DNA from: Oscillospiraceae bacterium
GTDB taxonomy: Bacteria > Bacillota > Clostridia > Oscillospirales > CAG-272
DNA: 64,000 bases
Reading direction: 5' to 3'
NCBI GenBank assembly: GCA_015063385.1
Contig: SVUG01000003.1
Location: 62,001 to 126,000, forward strand
Shown here: positions 34,759 through 43,371 of the stretch, piece after piece
How the letters are laid out: the number at the start of each line of letters is the position of its first letter
Position numbering within the stretch: the stretch's first letter is position 1
Notes under the pieces: generated by a model
The model's database searches: none
What the model was told of the DNA's origin: nothing
What the model saw: the letters and a program-made list of their open reading frames with translations, nothing else
Translations under genes and position numbers: made by a program

Positions 34759-36345
34759 ATGATAAAAACAAAAGTAAAGCTCCCATATAACTATACGCAG
34801 GAAAGCTTAAACGCGGCGCTCGCGGCAGAATTACCGATAGAGTGCTCTGAGATTAAGTCGCTTCGCATAATAAAACGCACGCTTAATCTCTCCGACAAGA
34901 ATAATATACACTACGATGCGGTGCTTGGAGCAGAGCTTTCGCCCGAGAGGGAAGCGGGACTTCTCAAAATGAAGAAAAAGGTAGCCCCTTTAGAAAATCT
35001 TACTCTTAATATTCCTTTGGTTAAAATGGATACACGCCCCGTCGTTATAGGTGCAGGTCCTGCGGGACTTTTCGCGGCTCTTTTGCTTGCGGAGGCGGGT
35101 GTGCGGCCTATTGTTTACGAGCGTGGACTATCGGTTGAGGAAAGGGAGAAAAAGGTAAACCTTTTCCACACCCTCGGAGCTCTTGACACTGAATGCAACG
35201 TTCAGTACGGTGAGGGCGGAGCAGGCACCTATTCGGACGGAAAGCTAAAGCTTGGCGCGCTGGATAAGTATAACTACAAGGTGCTTTCGGAGTTCGTAGA
35301 GGCAGGTGCACCCGAGGAAATTCTCTTTGCTGGCGGTGCTCATCTCGGTACGGACAAGCTGCCCGGGATAGTACGAAAAATAAGAGAAAAGATAATTTCG
35401 CTCGGAGGAGAAATTCACTTTTCCGCACGCCTTACGGACATCAGAGTAAGAGATGGCAAAATAGTGGGCGGAAGCGTGAAGCAAAATGGAGAGTTCTTTG
35501 ATTTTGAAGCGGATAATATTATTCTCGCCACAGGTCACAGTGCTCACGATGTTTTTGAAATGCTCAAAAGCTCCGGTGCGCTTCTCGAGCCTCGCGGCTT
35601 CGGCATCGGTGTGAGAATTGAGCACCCGCGTGAGTATATTGACGAAATCGTGTACGGCAAAAACCCGCCATCAGATATCGGCTCCGCGAGCTATCATCTC
35701 GTCACTCACCTTAAAAATGGCAGAAGCGTCTACAGCTTCTGTATGTGTCCCGGTGGAGTGGTTGTTCCTGCAACAAGTGAGGAGGGAGGAATAGTCACCA
35801 ACGGTATGAGCGAGTACGCCCGTATGGCTGATAATTCCAACGCGGCCTTTCTCGTTTCCGTCACACCGAGTGATTTTGGCTCGGAGGACGTTCTTTCGGG
35901 GCTCGCACTTCAGCGTAGTATAGAAAAAAAGGCGTTTAAAATAGCGGGTGCAAATTATAAAGCCCCCGCCACTACGATGAACGCATTTATGCATAGAGAA
36001 AAGGCCAACGATTTTCCAACGGTCAAGCCGTCGTACGCTCTCGGGGTTGAGAGCATAGCTCCCGAGGAATATCTTCCCGAATTTATTACCGAGTCTATCA
36101 GAGAAGCTATCCCTGATTTTGACGATTGGATGAGGGGATTCTACTATCCCGAAGCAGTTTTGACGGGCCCCGAAACACGCACAACCTCCCCTATAAGAGT
36201 TAAAAGGAATGAGAATTTTGAGTCGGTCACAATATCCGGACTCTATCCTGCGGGTGAGGGGGCGGGATATTCAGGCGGCATCGTTTCCTCAGCCCGAGAC
36301 GGACTTGTTATAGCCGAAAAAATACTTGAAAAATACCAAAAATGA
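34759..36345 (+). CDS. NAD(P)/FAD-dependent oxidoreductase, uncharacterised COG2509-like family
   Basis: About 528 residues. An N-terminal domain of about 85 residues (starting MIKTKVKLPYNYTQESLNAAL, which has an S4/THUMP-like layout) precedes the FAD Rossmann motif VVIGAGPAGLFAALLLAEAG near residue 94. ECNVQYGEGGAGTYSDGKL follows, as does the ATG motif IILATGHSAHDVF. The C-terminus has GLYPAGEGAGYSGGIVSSARDG, typical of the family. I recognise the family but not a proven substrate. The start was chosen downstream of the promoter, with AAGGGG about 10 bases upstream. Monocistronic, ending at a terminator. Confidence 0.85.
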   Translation: MIKTKVKLPYNYTQESLNAALAAELPIECSEIKSLRIIKRTLNLSDKNNIHYDAVLGAELSPEREAGLLKMKKKVAPLENLTLNIPLVKMDTRPVVIGAGPAGLFAALLLAEAGVRPIVYERGLSVEEREKKVNLFHTLGALDTECNVQYGEGGAGTYSDGKLKLGALDKYNYKVLSEFVEAGAPEEILFAGGAHLGTDKLPGIVRKIREKIISLGGEIHFSARLTDIRVRDGKIVGGSVKQNGEFFDFEADNIILATGHSAHDVFEMLKSSGALLEPRGFGIGVRIEHPREYIDEIVYGKNPPSDIGSASYHLVTHLKNGRSVYSFCMCPGGVVVPATSEEGGIVTNGMSEYARMADNSNAAFLVSVTPSDFGSEDVLSGLALQRSIEKKAFKIAGANYKAPATTMNAFMHREKANDFPTVKPSYALGVESIAPEEYLPEFITESIREAIPDFDDWMRGFYYPEAVLTGPETRTTSPIRVKRNENFESVTISGLYPAGEGAGYSGGIVSSARDGLVIAEKILEKYQK

Positions 36346-36360
36346 CAACCAATATTTACA

Positions 36361-36405
36361 AAAAAGCCACCAAAGCAACTTTTTTTGCTGCTTTGGTGGT
36401 AATTT
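36361..36405. terminator. bidirectional terminator between convergent genes
   Basis: Stem CCACCAAAGCA (36367-36377) / TGCTTTGGTGG (36389-36399). A T-rich tail follows on both strands. It serves the FAD gene and fbp. Confidence 0.85.
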
Positions 36406-38358
36406 TTATTTCACATTTCCGCTTTCGTATTCTTTCATTAAAAGCATCAAGTCTGCGATTTTTTCTCGTATTCGGTCACCTGCGTCGGTTTCTCTTATAC
36501 GGAGTCTGTCAGCCTTGCTTTCAAAGATTGTGGTCGAGGAAATTATATCAGCGTTATTCTTGATAGCTTCGGCCTTGCTGGTGAATGGCTCATGTGCGAG
36601 AAGTCTTAACCCTTCAGCGTTGTAAATCAGCGTGTATCCGCCAATACCCGTTGCACCGTGATACGCCTTGCAGAATCCACCGTCAATGACGACGATTTTA
36701 CCGCCGGCCTTAATCGGATTTTCGCCCTTGTTTACGGGGATATGACCGTTTATGATGTGTGAGCCGATGGGCGGAAGTCCAAATTCGGCGAGTATTTTAA
36801 CAGCGATTTCCTTGCTGTCCCAGGATTTGTAGTATGCGTTTTTCGGCTCAACCCAGGACTCCTTGTCATCAATCAGCAGTCGCTCAAAGGTTGCTATCTT
36901 TTTTCTGGCGCAAAGAGGCGAATCCTTGCCGCACCAAAGGAACCATAGGAAGTCCTTGCCCGCCTGCCTTTCGGCACTTCCTTCCTTTGAAAAGAAGCCC
37001 GAGCGAGCCATTTTATCGCAATAGTCCATAAGCTCTTTGCCTTTTCTGCCACCTGCCGCACCAAGCGTTTGGAACTCGCCCTCGTCGGTCATGGGAATAC
37101 AGCCATGATAGAGAAGATTGTTGTTATAAACGGTGTACATTGTTCCCTTTTCGTAAAGGAAACGCACCTGACGAGAGAGCTTTTCAGAGCGCATAAAGGC
37201 TACCTTTAAATAAGCCATTACCTCTCGTTCTTGCTCGGTCAGCTCGTATGGGTCGGAGAGCAGAGTGGGGAAGTCCTTATCACGAAGCTTATATTCCTTT
37301 CCGTCAAGAATCAGTTTTCCACTATTTTTATCTACCCTTTCAAGCAGGAGTCTTGACTTCATATCAAAGCTTGGGTTCCTCTTTATTGCCTGCCCCTCAA
37401 GCTTGAACTGAATAACGCTTATCGCCTTGTGCATTCTTGCTACCAGCGAGTCGTCACCACCGCCAAAGAAGTTGCCGCCTGACTCACCCTTGGGTAAAAA
37501 TGCAGAAATATCACTCCCCGCATAAACCTCCTCGGCAAACAGTGCAAGGGGGCGCAGAGATATTCCGTAGCCAATCTCAATTACGTCAAGATTTTTGTAG
37601 GTAATAGAATTGTTCAGTACCGTAGCAATGCAGAGCCGTGAGCCAGCAGCCGCACCCATCCAGAGTACGTCATGATTGCCCCATTGAACGTCAATAGAGC
37701 GTTCCTTCATAAGCTCGTCGAGTATAAGGTCAGCACGCGGACCGCGGTCAAATATATCGCCGACTATGTGTAAATGGTCAATTACAAGACTTTTAATAGC
37801 AGAGGCAAGAGCAATTATTACGTCGTCGGCAGCACCGATGCGTATTGACGTCTTTATAATGCTTTCGCAGTACACAGCCTTCTTTTCATCGTCGCCGTCT
37901 GCAATGAGCTCTTCAATTATATAAGCAAACTCGCCCGCCTTTTCAGAAAGATGCTCCCTGACGATAGCACGGGTATATTTACTTCCGACAAGCCTGCATA
38001 TTTCAAGCAGACGAGATATGTTTTCCCGATACCACTCGGGAGTATTTTTAGCTTTTTCTCTAGCTTCTTCAAGCTTTTCGTCAGGGTAATAAATAAGACT
38101 TGCAAGCTCTGTTTGTTCGTTTTCGTCGATTTTTTCACCGAAAAGCAAATTTATCTTGTGCCTTATGACACCCGATGCATTTCGCCTGATATGCGAGAAC
38201 GCCTCCCACTCGCCGTGCAGGTCGCTGAGAAAATGCTCCGTACCCTTTGGCAGATTAAGAATAGCGTTAAGCCTTATTATCTCCCCGCAGACAGCCTCCC
38301 TGGTGGGAAATTGTCTCGCAAGCTCAAGTAAATATTTGTTATCCGATGTATAAGACAT
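36406..38358 (-). CDS. fbp: class III fructose-1,6-bisphosphatase Fbp
   Basis: Protein of 650 residues, the length and sequence type of the Firmicutes class III gluconeogenic enzyme that hydrolyses fructose-1,6-bisphosphate. Calcineurin-like metal motifs are visible: LSDLHGEWEAF near residue 43; VGDIFDRGPRADLILDEL near 205; and WGNHDVLWMGAAAG near 230. The C-terminal PVNKGENPIKAGGKIVVIDGG and INGHIPVNK elements complete the site. GGAGG precedes the start, which lies 20 bp after queT, so the two genes are probably co-transcribed from the promoter at 38957. Confidence 0.93.
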   Translation of the reverse strand: MSYTSDNKYLLELARQFPTREAVCGEIIRLNAILNLPKGTEHFLSDLHGEWEAFSHIRRNASGVIRHKINLLFGEKIDENEQTELASLIYYPDEKLEEAREKAKNTPEWYRENISRLLEICRLVGSKYTRAIVREHLSEKAGEFAYIIEELIADGDDEKKAVYCESIIKTSIRIGAADDVIIALASAIKSLVIDHLHIVGDIFDRGPRADLILDELMKERSIDVQWGNHDVLWMGAAAGSRLCIATVLNNSITYKNLDVIEIGYGISLRPLALFAEEVYAGSDISAFLPKGESGGNFFGGGDDSLVARMHKAISVIQFKLEGQAIKRNPSFDMKSRLLLERVDKNSGKLILDGKEYKLRDKDFPTLLSDPYELTEQEREVMAYLKVAFMRSEKLSRQVRFLYEKGTMYTVYNNNLLYHGCIPMTDEGEFQTLGAAGGRKGKELMDYCDKMARSGFFSKEGSAERQAGKDFLWFLWCGKDSPLCARKKIATFERLLIDDKESWVEPKNAYYKSWDSKEIAVKILAEFGLPPIGSHIINGHIPVNKGENPIKAGGKIVVIDGGFCKAYHGATGIGGYTLIYNAEGLRLLAHEPFTSKAEAIKNNADIISSTTIFESKADRLRIRETDAGDRIREKIADLMLLMKEYESGNVK

Positions 38359-38378
38359 ATTACGGTATCCTCCAAGGA

Positions 38379-38885
38379 TTATTTAAGATACTGCGAGAAG
38401 GTCTTTTTCATTAAATAATAAAGCCCACTTCCACCAAATCCTGCACATACGATTTCGCCTATGCCTACGGTAAGGGCGATAAAGAAATATGAATCGGGAG
38501 CTCCGTATGCAAAAATCAGAACGAACGGAACTATAATCATATTAGCCAGCACGGTTGGCAGGGTGGCTAGCCATTTGAGGTTTTCGGGTAATGAACGTAG
38601 GTAATAAGCACCCAGTGCGCCAATCAATGTTGCCAGGCTTCCAAATATTACGTCCCAGAAAACTCCGTTTGCCAAGAGGTTTGAAATAAGGCAACCAATA
38701 AAGAGTCCGGGAATTGCCTCGGGCATAAATATTGGGAGAATGCAGAGCGCTTCTGAAAATCGGAACTGTATTATTCCACTCGAAAGTCCCATTACCGATG
38801 ACAAAAGCGTCAGTAAAACGTACATAGCTGCAATAAGCGAGCCCCGTGTTGTGTAGAGAGTTAGTTGTTTTGTGTTTCTTTTCAT
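38379..38885 (-). CDS. queT: queuosine precursor transporter QueT (membrane S-component type)
   Basis: Protein of 168 residues with about five membrane helices (LIAAMYVLLTLLSSVMG; AIPGLFIGCLISNLLANG; WDVIFGSLATLIGALGAYYL; LANMIIVPFVLIFAYG). It fits the QueT family, thought to be an ECF-type S-component importing preQ0/preQ1. The FRFSEALCILPIF element is characteristic. The leader carries a preQ1-riboswitch-like fold whose pseudoknot strand overlaps the ribosome site AAAGGAAG (38892-38899). queG, a queuosine biosynthesis gene, lies about 4.5 kb away. Confidence 0.88.
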   Translation of the reverse strand: MKRNTKQLTLYTTRGSLIAAMYVLLTLLSSVMGLSSGIIQFRFSEALCILPIFMPEAIPGLFIGCLISNLLANGVFWDVIFGSLATLIGALGAYYLRSLPENLKWLATLPTVLANMIIVPFVLIFAYGAPDSYFFIALTVGIGEIVCAGFGGSGLYYLMKKTFSQYLK

Positions 38886-38891
38886 TTTTTT

Positions 38892-38950
38892 CTTCCTTTA
38901 GTTTTGTTTTTTTGCCGTAAGGCTCGGTGAGGAAGGTCTCGAACTCACCA
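38892..38950 (-). promoter_or_regulatory. candidate preQ1 riboswitch controlling queT translation
   Basis: On the transcript: a 6-bp stem GGTGAG/CTCACC (38944-38949 with 38926-38931) around a 12-nt loop TTCGAGACCTTC, then a small hairpin GCC-TTAC-GGC (38914-38923), then an A-rich tail ending ACTAAAGGAAG. The loop CCTT can pair with AAGG of the tail, which is the queT ribosome site. GTTC in the loop and the AAAACTAAAGG tail recall class I preQ1 aptamers; the inserted hairpin recalls classes II/III. The predicted transcription start (~38950) sits at the aptamer 5' edge. Confidence 0.55.
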
Positions 38951-38956
38951 AAATAT

Positions 38957-38985
38957 ATTTTAACACATTCGAAGATAAATAACAA
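38957..38985 (-). promoter_or_regulatory. promoter of queT-fbp
   Basis: Minus strand: TTGTTA (38980-38985), 17-bp spacer, TAAAAT (38957-38962). It places transcript initiation about 7 bases before the riboswitch-like stem. Confidence 0.6.
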
Positions 38986-39150
38986 TAAGAAAATTATAAA
39001 AAATTACATTTAATAAAATTAGTGGTAATATCCCCAAAAAATATAATAAAACAAATAAAAAATACCATTTTACGCCATATAAGCCTTAAAATACTGTGGC
39101 AACATAGTTTTAAAAATAGTATAATGGAATAAAAAATGGTGAGGTCTAGG

Positions 39151-39738
39151 GTGGAATTTCTTTTAATAGGCGAGTCTAAATTAAAAATAGTTGTAAATGA
39201 CGAGGAAATGAAAAAATACGGACTGTTTTCTTCTAATACAGACTCAGGAGGGCAGGGACTTCGAAGAGCATTCTGGCGCGTCCTTGATATTGCAAAGAGC
39301 GAGGTAGGCTTTGACCCCGCGGGTGATAAGGTTCTTATACAGTATTATCCCGTTAAGTCCGGTGGGTGCGAAATCTTCGTCACCAAGCTTGGTATTCTTC
39401 CTGAATCCTCTGCCAAGCTCGTGTCAAGGTCGAATAAAATTGAAATCCTCTCTCGAAGCAGAAGCTATTACGCATTCGACTCACTTTCGGAGTTGCGCGC
39501 TTTTTGCAGAGCAATAAAGGTCTCTTCACCAGATACCTTTCCTAAAAGCGACGTGTATTACGATAACGAAAAATACTTCCTTTCAATTGAGGAATACGGA
39601 AAAGGCGGTGAGACCATCGAATTTCCGTGCATTCTGGAATTCGCCAAGGGACTCACCGCCGATTTCGGTTTATATATTTCAGAGCATGCCGACCGACTAT
39701 CAGACGGCGACGGCATAGAAAGATTTTCTTTGATTTAA
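39151..39738 (+). CDS. MecA-like adaptor protein
   Basis: About 195 residues. The N-terminus (VEFLLIGESKLKIVVNDEEM) matches the opening strand-helix of MecA, the ClpC adaptor that targets substrates for proteolysis. An IQYYPVKSGGCEIFVTKLG strand pair matches its N-terminal domain, and the C-terminal half (FDSLSELRAFCRAI; YFLSIEE; LEFAKGL) resembles the MecA C-domain. I favour a GTG start at 39151 with GAGG six bases upstream; an ATG at 39136 would leave almost no leader after the TATAAT at 39120-39125. The adaptor role is inferred from family resemblance. It ends with a 4-bp overlap with convergent rpiB. Confidence 0.7.
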   Translation: MEFLLIGESKLKIVVNDEEMKKYGLFSSNTDSGGQGLRRAFWRVLDIAKSEVGFDPAGDKVLIQYYPVKSGGCEIFVTKLGILPESSAKLVSRSNKIEILSRSRSYYAFDSLSELRAFCRAIKVSSPDTFPKSDVYYDNEKYFLSIEEYGKGGETIEFPCILEFAKGLTADFGLYISEHADRLSDGDGIERFSLI

Positions 39739-40184
39739 GCCTTGTTTTCGATATCGGTCATCATATCAACGCGCAGAGCGTGTCTGCCACCCTCAAATTC
39801 TGCACCGAGGAAGGCGTCAACGATATCAAGTGCAAGACAAGAGCCGATAACCCTCGAACCAATACATAAAACGTTTGCGTCGTTGTGACATCTCGTCATT
39901 TTTGCAGAATAGGTATCCGAGCATACCGCCGCTCTGATGCCCTTGTGCTTGTTTGCGCACATAGACATACCTATGCCGGTGCCGCAGATAAGTATTCCAA
40001 AGGAATTGCCGTCAAACTGCACAGCCTCCGACACCTTGCTCGCAAAAATAGGATAATGGCAGGATTCGGTTGAATCACAGCCGAGGTCAACGCACACATA
40101 ACCGTTATTTTCAAGATGCTCGATAACCTCTTTTTTGAGTAAAAAGCCTGCGCTATCTGCTCCTATGTAAACTTTTCTTTTCAT
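39735..40184 (-). CDS. rpiB: ribose-5-phosphate isomerase B
   Basis: Protein of 149 residues, normal for RpiB, interconverting ribose-5- and ribulose-5-phosphate. Motifs: GADSAGFLLKKEV near the N-terminus; DLGCDSTESCHYP near 33; the catalytic cysteine in LICGTGIGMSMCANKHKGIRA near 66; and CHNDANVLCIGSRVIG near 98. It is the last gene of the plsY-methyltransferase-tsaE-tsaB-rpiB run. Allose-6-phosphate isomerase activity is the main alternative. Confidence 0.93.
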   Translation of the reverse strand: MKRKVYIGADSAGFLLKKEVIEHLENNGYVCVDLGCDSTESCHYPIFASKVSEAVQFDGNSFGILICGTGIGMSMCANKHKGIRAAVCSDTYSAKMTRCHNDANVLCIGSRVIGSCLALDIVDAFLGAEFEGGRHALRVDMMTDIENKA

Positions 40185-40207
40185 ATTTTGCCTCCAAATG
40201 CGAATAA

Positions 40208-40915
40208 TTACTGTTTTGTAGCTTCGCGCTCAAGTCTCTCACGCTCTGCCTGCGGTAGCCTTAAATAGATGGGAGAAAGCTCGGAGTCAGAGACGAATTC
40301 TCCTTTTTCATATTTTTTAAGTGCTACCTTTGCCACCGAAACCGCACTTTCAAGAATTAAAAGTTCGGGTGTGTTCATGGTCTCAACACCGGCTCGGTTG
40401 ATAGCAGCCTTTGAAACGGCATATCCGTCGCCCACGAGCCATATATTCTCGTCGTGTCCGCGAAGCTCCTCTGCCAGTTCGGAAAGAGCAATAGCTCTGT
40501 CCTCTGTGAGCCTCTTAAGCTCACCTCCGTCAGAGATAAAGGTCGCGGAATATACCTGCTGTCGCCGTGCGTCCATGCAAGGAACTATCAATCCGGGCAG
40601 ACATGAGAGACTCTCTGCCAATGCCTCAAGAGTCGATACCTCAACACATGGAATATTTCTTCCAAAAGCGAGCCCTTTGATAAGTGACACACCGATTCTG
40701 ACTCCCGTGAACGAGCCGGGGCCCACCGAGGTGGCAAAAAGCTCAATATCTGAAAATGATAGTTTAAGTGATTTTAGTAGATTTTCTGCCATAGGTAGCA
40801 GCAGCTCGCTCTGCGTAAGCCCATTGTCTACTGTGTAGTAGCCGAGCACGCGTTCACCGTCAAGCACCGCAACGCTTGCCGCCTTTGCCGTACCGTCAAA
40901 TGCAAGTATCTTCAT
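40208..40915 (-). CDS. tsaB: TsaB, t6A tRNA-modification complex subunit
   Basis: Protein of 235 residues, ASKHA-fold partner of TsaD in forming threonylcarbamoyladenosine at position 37 of ANN-decoding tRNAs. It begins MKILAFDGTAKAASVAVLDG. The family signature FATSVGPGSFTGVRIGVSLIKGLAFG lies near residue 60, and VPCMDARRQQVYSATF near 112. It overlaps tsaE by 20 bp, the usual genomic partner. tsaD and tsaC are not in the window. Confidence 0.93.
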   Translation of the reverse strand: MKILAFDGTAKAASVAVLDGERVLGYYTVDNGLTQSELLLPMAENLLKSLKLSFSDIELFATSVGPGSFTGVRIGVSLIKGLAFGRNIPCVEVSTLEALAESLSCLPGLIVPCMDARRQQVYSATFISDGGELKRLTEDRAIALSELAEELRGHDENIWLVGDGYAVSKAAINRAGVETMNTPELLILESAVSVAKVALKKYEKGEFVSDSELSPIYLRLPQAERERLEREATKQ

Positions 40916-41336
40916 ATTCTATTTCAATTTTCCTTCCATCAGCATCGGTTTCACATCTTGAAATTCTGACGAAGATTGCGTCGTCAGGAATAAAATCTTC
41001 GATGTTTTCCGACCACTCCGCAATGCAATATCCGTCCGATTCGACATACTCGTCGTAGCCTGTGGAGTATAGGTCGTCACCGTCGGTGATGCGATACATA
41101 TCAAAGTGAAAAATATTCACCTTACCGCGATGCTCGTTTACTATGGTGTAGGTGGGACTCTTAACGCCCGAAATACCAAAGTGAGATGCAAAGCCTCGGG
41201 TAAACGCCGTTTTTCCAACGCCCATCTCGCCTCTCATAGCGATAAAAGCGCGTTTTTTTCCTTCCTTATCCAGCATCTCGGCGAGGAGTGCTCCGACAGC
41301 CTCGGTTTCCTCTGCCGATTTAGTGTATTTTATCAT
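40896..41336 (-). CDS. tsaE: TsaE, t6A modification ATPase
   Basis: Protein of 146 residues. Walker A AMRGEMGVGKTAFTRGFA lies near residue 33. SPTYTIVNEH and FHFDMYRI near 75 match TsaE, and EWSENIEDFIP near 108 is the conserved Trp/Glu element. It hydrolyses ATP to drive the TsaBD cycle. The start shares one base with the stop of the upstream methyltransferase (TAATG), and its end overlaps tsaB. Confidence 0.93.
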   Translation of the reverse strand: MIKYTKSAEETEAVGALLAEMLDKEGKKRAFIAMRGEMGVGKTAFTRGFASHFGISGVKSPTYTIVNEHRGKVNIFHFDMYRITDGDDLYSTGYDEYVESDGYCIAEWSENIEDFIPDDAIFVRISRCETDADGRKIEIEYEDTCI

Positions 41337-42523
41337 TAGTTAATCTCCGAAAGATAATTTTCCGCTCCGTCACCAAGAACGAATTTCAGGATTTCCTTGT
41401 ACTCGCGTATAGCAGCATCTCGTGCTGCCTCTGTCATTTTATCGTTTCTCACTGCGCGAATAAGTGTGTTCTTAGGTGTATTTTCAGGGTCGGTGAGCTC
41501 AAGGGCGGACACGCTATATCCTCCTGCGCGAAGCCTCGCTAGTCTTATGGAATCGGTTAGAGCCTCGGCAAGCTTATTTGAAATATGAGGATATCTCGTG
41601 ACGAAAGAGAGCTCGTCCGACGCGATTTTGCCGTTTAAATATCTGTGACAGCAGGGGGTAGAAAGAATGATACCCGTCCCAAGCCTGATTGCCGTATTAA
41701 GCACGATATCGGTTGCAATATCGCAGGCGTGCAGAGAAATCACCATATCTGGTGCATCTGTCACCTCTATTTTAGAAATATCTCCGACCTCAAAGTGCAT
41801 ACCCGAGTATCCAATTTCATTTGCCAGCCCCTCGCACCAGAGAATAACGTCGCGTTTAAGATCCACGCAACGCATATATACACGTCTTTCCTTCACCTCT
41901 GTGAGATAATAATATACTGCAAAGCTGAGGTAGCTCTTACCGCAGCAGAGGTCGTAAATGCATATCTCCTTGTCCTTTGGCAGCTTATCGTAAACGTCCT
42001 CAATGTGCTCAAGGAATCTGTTTATCTGTCTGAATTTGCCCTGCTTTTTATCGTGAACTCTGCCTAGGGCGGAGCTTATGCCGAGCTTTATCAGAAAATC
42101 CTCGTCGCCTGACAAAATGTAATTTTTCTTTTTATCAAGTGATTCTATTGCCGTTTCAAATAGAGGCCTTTCGCCCTCCATTTTTCGTTTTAAGCTATCG
42201 CCTCCGAGAATCACTTCCTTGTCAGACTTTGAGCATTTCCATTCGGCGTCTCCAAGGGTAGTGATAAGATTTGCCTGTCTGTATTCCTCTAAAAGCAGTG
42301 AAAGCTCGGTGTCTATCGCGCCAAGCGAAAGATTTTTGTGCGAAACGGTGTTGCCGGGCAGGGAATATTCCATTGACAGAATACTTTTTCCCCTATGCGA
42401 GCATAGCCTTGTAGAAATTTTTGACACCTCACTCGTCCTTGGCTTTGAGAGGACGAGCTTTTTTAGCACTCCCTTTTCAGCAGCCGATTTGACAAGAGAT
42501 GTAAAATCAGATATTTTAGTCAT
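41336..42523 (-). CDS. SAM-dependent methyltransferase, METTL25/TRM13-like layout
   Basis: Protein of 395 residues. The N-terminal 170 residues form an unassigned domain. The SAM-binding region starts ICIYDLCCGKSYLSFAVYYY near 195, followed by MRCVDLKRDVI, then SLHACDIATDIVLNTAI near 268 and LSTPCCHRYLNGKI near 292. The LHACD and PCCH elements recall a methyltransferase group that includes eukaryotic METTL25 and tRNA 2'-O-methylase TRM13. Overlaps with plsY (8 bp) and tsaE (1 bp) show operon membership. A tRNA or rRNA substrate would suit the tsaEB context, but this is inference. Confidence 0.75.
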   Translation of the reverse strand: MTKISDFTSLVKSAAEKGVLKKLVLSKPRTSEVSKISTRLCSHRGKSILSMEYSLPGNTVSHKNLSLGAIDTELSLLLEEYRQANLITTLGDAEWKCSKSDKEVILGGDSLKRKMEGERPLFETAIESLDKKKNYILSGDEDFLIKLGISSALGRVHDKKQGKFRQINRFLEHIEDVYDKLPKDKEICIYDLCCGKSYLSFAVYYYLTEVKERRVYMRCVDLKRDVILWCEGLANEIGYSGMHFEVGDISKIEVTDAPDMVISLHACDIATDIVLNTAIRLGTGIILSTPCCHRYLNGKIASDELSFVTRYPHISNKLAEALTDSIRLARLRAGGYSVSALELTDPENTPKNTLIRAVRNDKMTEAARDAAIREYKEILKFVLGDGAENYLSEIN

Positions 42524-43259
42524 CTTTTTTCTTCTTAAATGAAATTTTATTTTCCGTTCTATCAGAGATGCGCTGTAGATTTTTTCTGTGACACCAAACT
42601 ATGAGTATAGAGAATAAAATGCAGCAAAGCGCGAGAATTCCGGGGAGCTTCGCCCCACCGAACACGAAGCTGACGTATCCGCTCACAACCACGGGATACA
42701 GCACCGCTACGGTGACAGAACCGAGTGAGACGTACTTAGAGGCGGCAACAACCGCAACGAATAGAACAAAGAGAAACAGAGAGGGCAGGGGAGTAAGAAT
42801 CATCGCAGTGATAGCAGTGACGAGAACACCCTTACCACCCTTGAATCCATAATAAATAGGGAAAACGTGACCAAGAGCCACGAAGAGTCCTGACATGTAG
42901 CAGTATCCGTCGTTCAGACTGATACCGTGGTTATATCCGAAGCCGAGAAGTAATGCCGTGAAAAGAATTGCAATAGCGGTCTTGGAGGCATCACCCAGCA
43001 GCGTAAGAAGCGCCCCCTTGTTTCCGTAATTGCGGTGCATATTGGTAAGTCCGGCGTTGCCGCTGCCCTTGGTGCGAACATCCTCACCGTAGACTAAACG
43101 CGAAACTATAATAGCGGAATTGATGCTTCCGAGGAAATAAGAGGCGGCTATGGAAAGTATCACAAAGGTGAGCAGAAGAGCAAAATATTGCCACTCGGTG
43201 CTGACAACGTGATATTTGTTTACCAGAAGGTAAATAAGACCGTCGTTTAAAATGGACAT
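42516..43259 (-). CDS. plsY: glycerol-3-phosphate acyltransferase PlsY
   Basis: About 247 residues, somewhat longer than usual because of an N-terminal extension of about 30 residues. It acylates glycerol-3-phosphate with acyl-phosphate at the membrane, the first step of phospholipid synthesis. Motifs: SYFLGSINSAIIVSRLVYGEDVRTKGSGNAGLTNMHRNYG; VALGHVFPIYYGFKGGKGVL; and a GSVTVAVLYPVV helix. Five or more membrane helices are visible. The ATG at 43259 is used because the further upstream in-frame TTG is part of the -35 box. The C-terminus is Lys-rich and overlaps the methyltransferase start. Confidence 0.92.
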   Translation of the reverse strand: MSILNDGLIYLLVNKYHVVSTEWQYFALLLTFVILSIAASYFLGSINSAIIVSRLVYGEDVRTKGSGNAGLTNMHRNYGNKGALLTLLGDASKTAIAILFTALLLGFGYNHGISLNDGYCYMSGLFVALGHVFPIYYGFKGGKGVLVTAITAMILTPLPSLFLFVLFVAVVAASKYVSLGSVTVAVLYPVVVSGYVSFVFGGAKLPGILALCCILFSILIVWCHRKNLQRISDRTENKISFKKKKDD

Positions 43260-43305
43260 CGGCAGATGAACCTTTCTTTTAGATATTTTTATGCTTAATA
43301 AAGAT

Positions 43306-43334
43306 ATTATAACATTGCACACTAATAAAGTCAA
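43306..43334 (-). promoter_or_regulatory. promoter of plsY operon
   Basis: Minus strand: TTGACT (43329-43334), 17-bp spacer, TATAAT (43306-43311). Its -35 is only 8 bp from the -35 of the divergent queG promoter. Confidence 0.85.
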
Positions 43335-43342
43335 GAAATATC

Positions 43343-43371
43343 TTGCAATTTTGCATGCAAGAGTGTATAAT
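43343..43371 (+). promoter_or_regulatory. promoter of queG with internal palindrome
   Basis: TTGCAA (43343-43348), 17-bp spacer, TATAAT (43366-43371). The spacer contains the palindrome TTGCATGCAA (43351-43360) and is spanned by the inverted repeat CTTGCA/TGCAAG (43342-43361), a possible operator. Confidence 0.75.

Noticed and set aside
38926..38950. GTTCGA-containing stem-loop that first suggested a tRNA T-arm
   Set aside because: The 5-bp T-stem does not form with a 7-base loop, and no D-arm, anticodon arm or acceptor stem is nearby; a riboswitch-like reading fits better.
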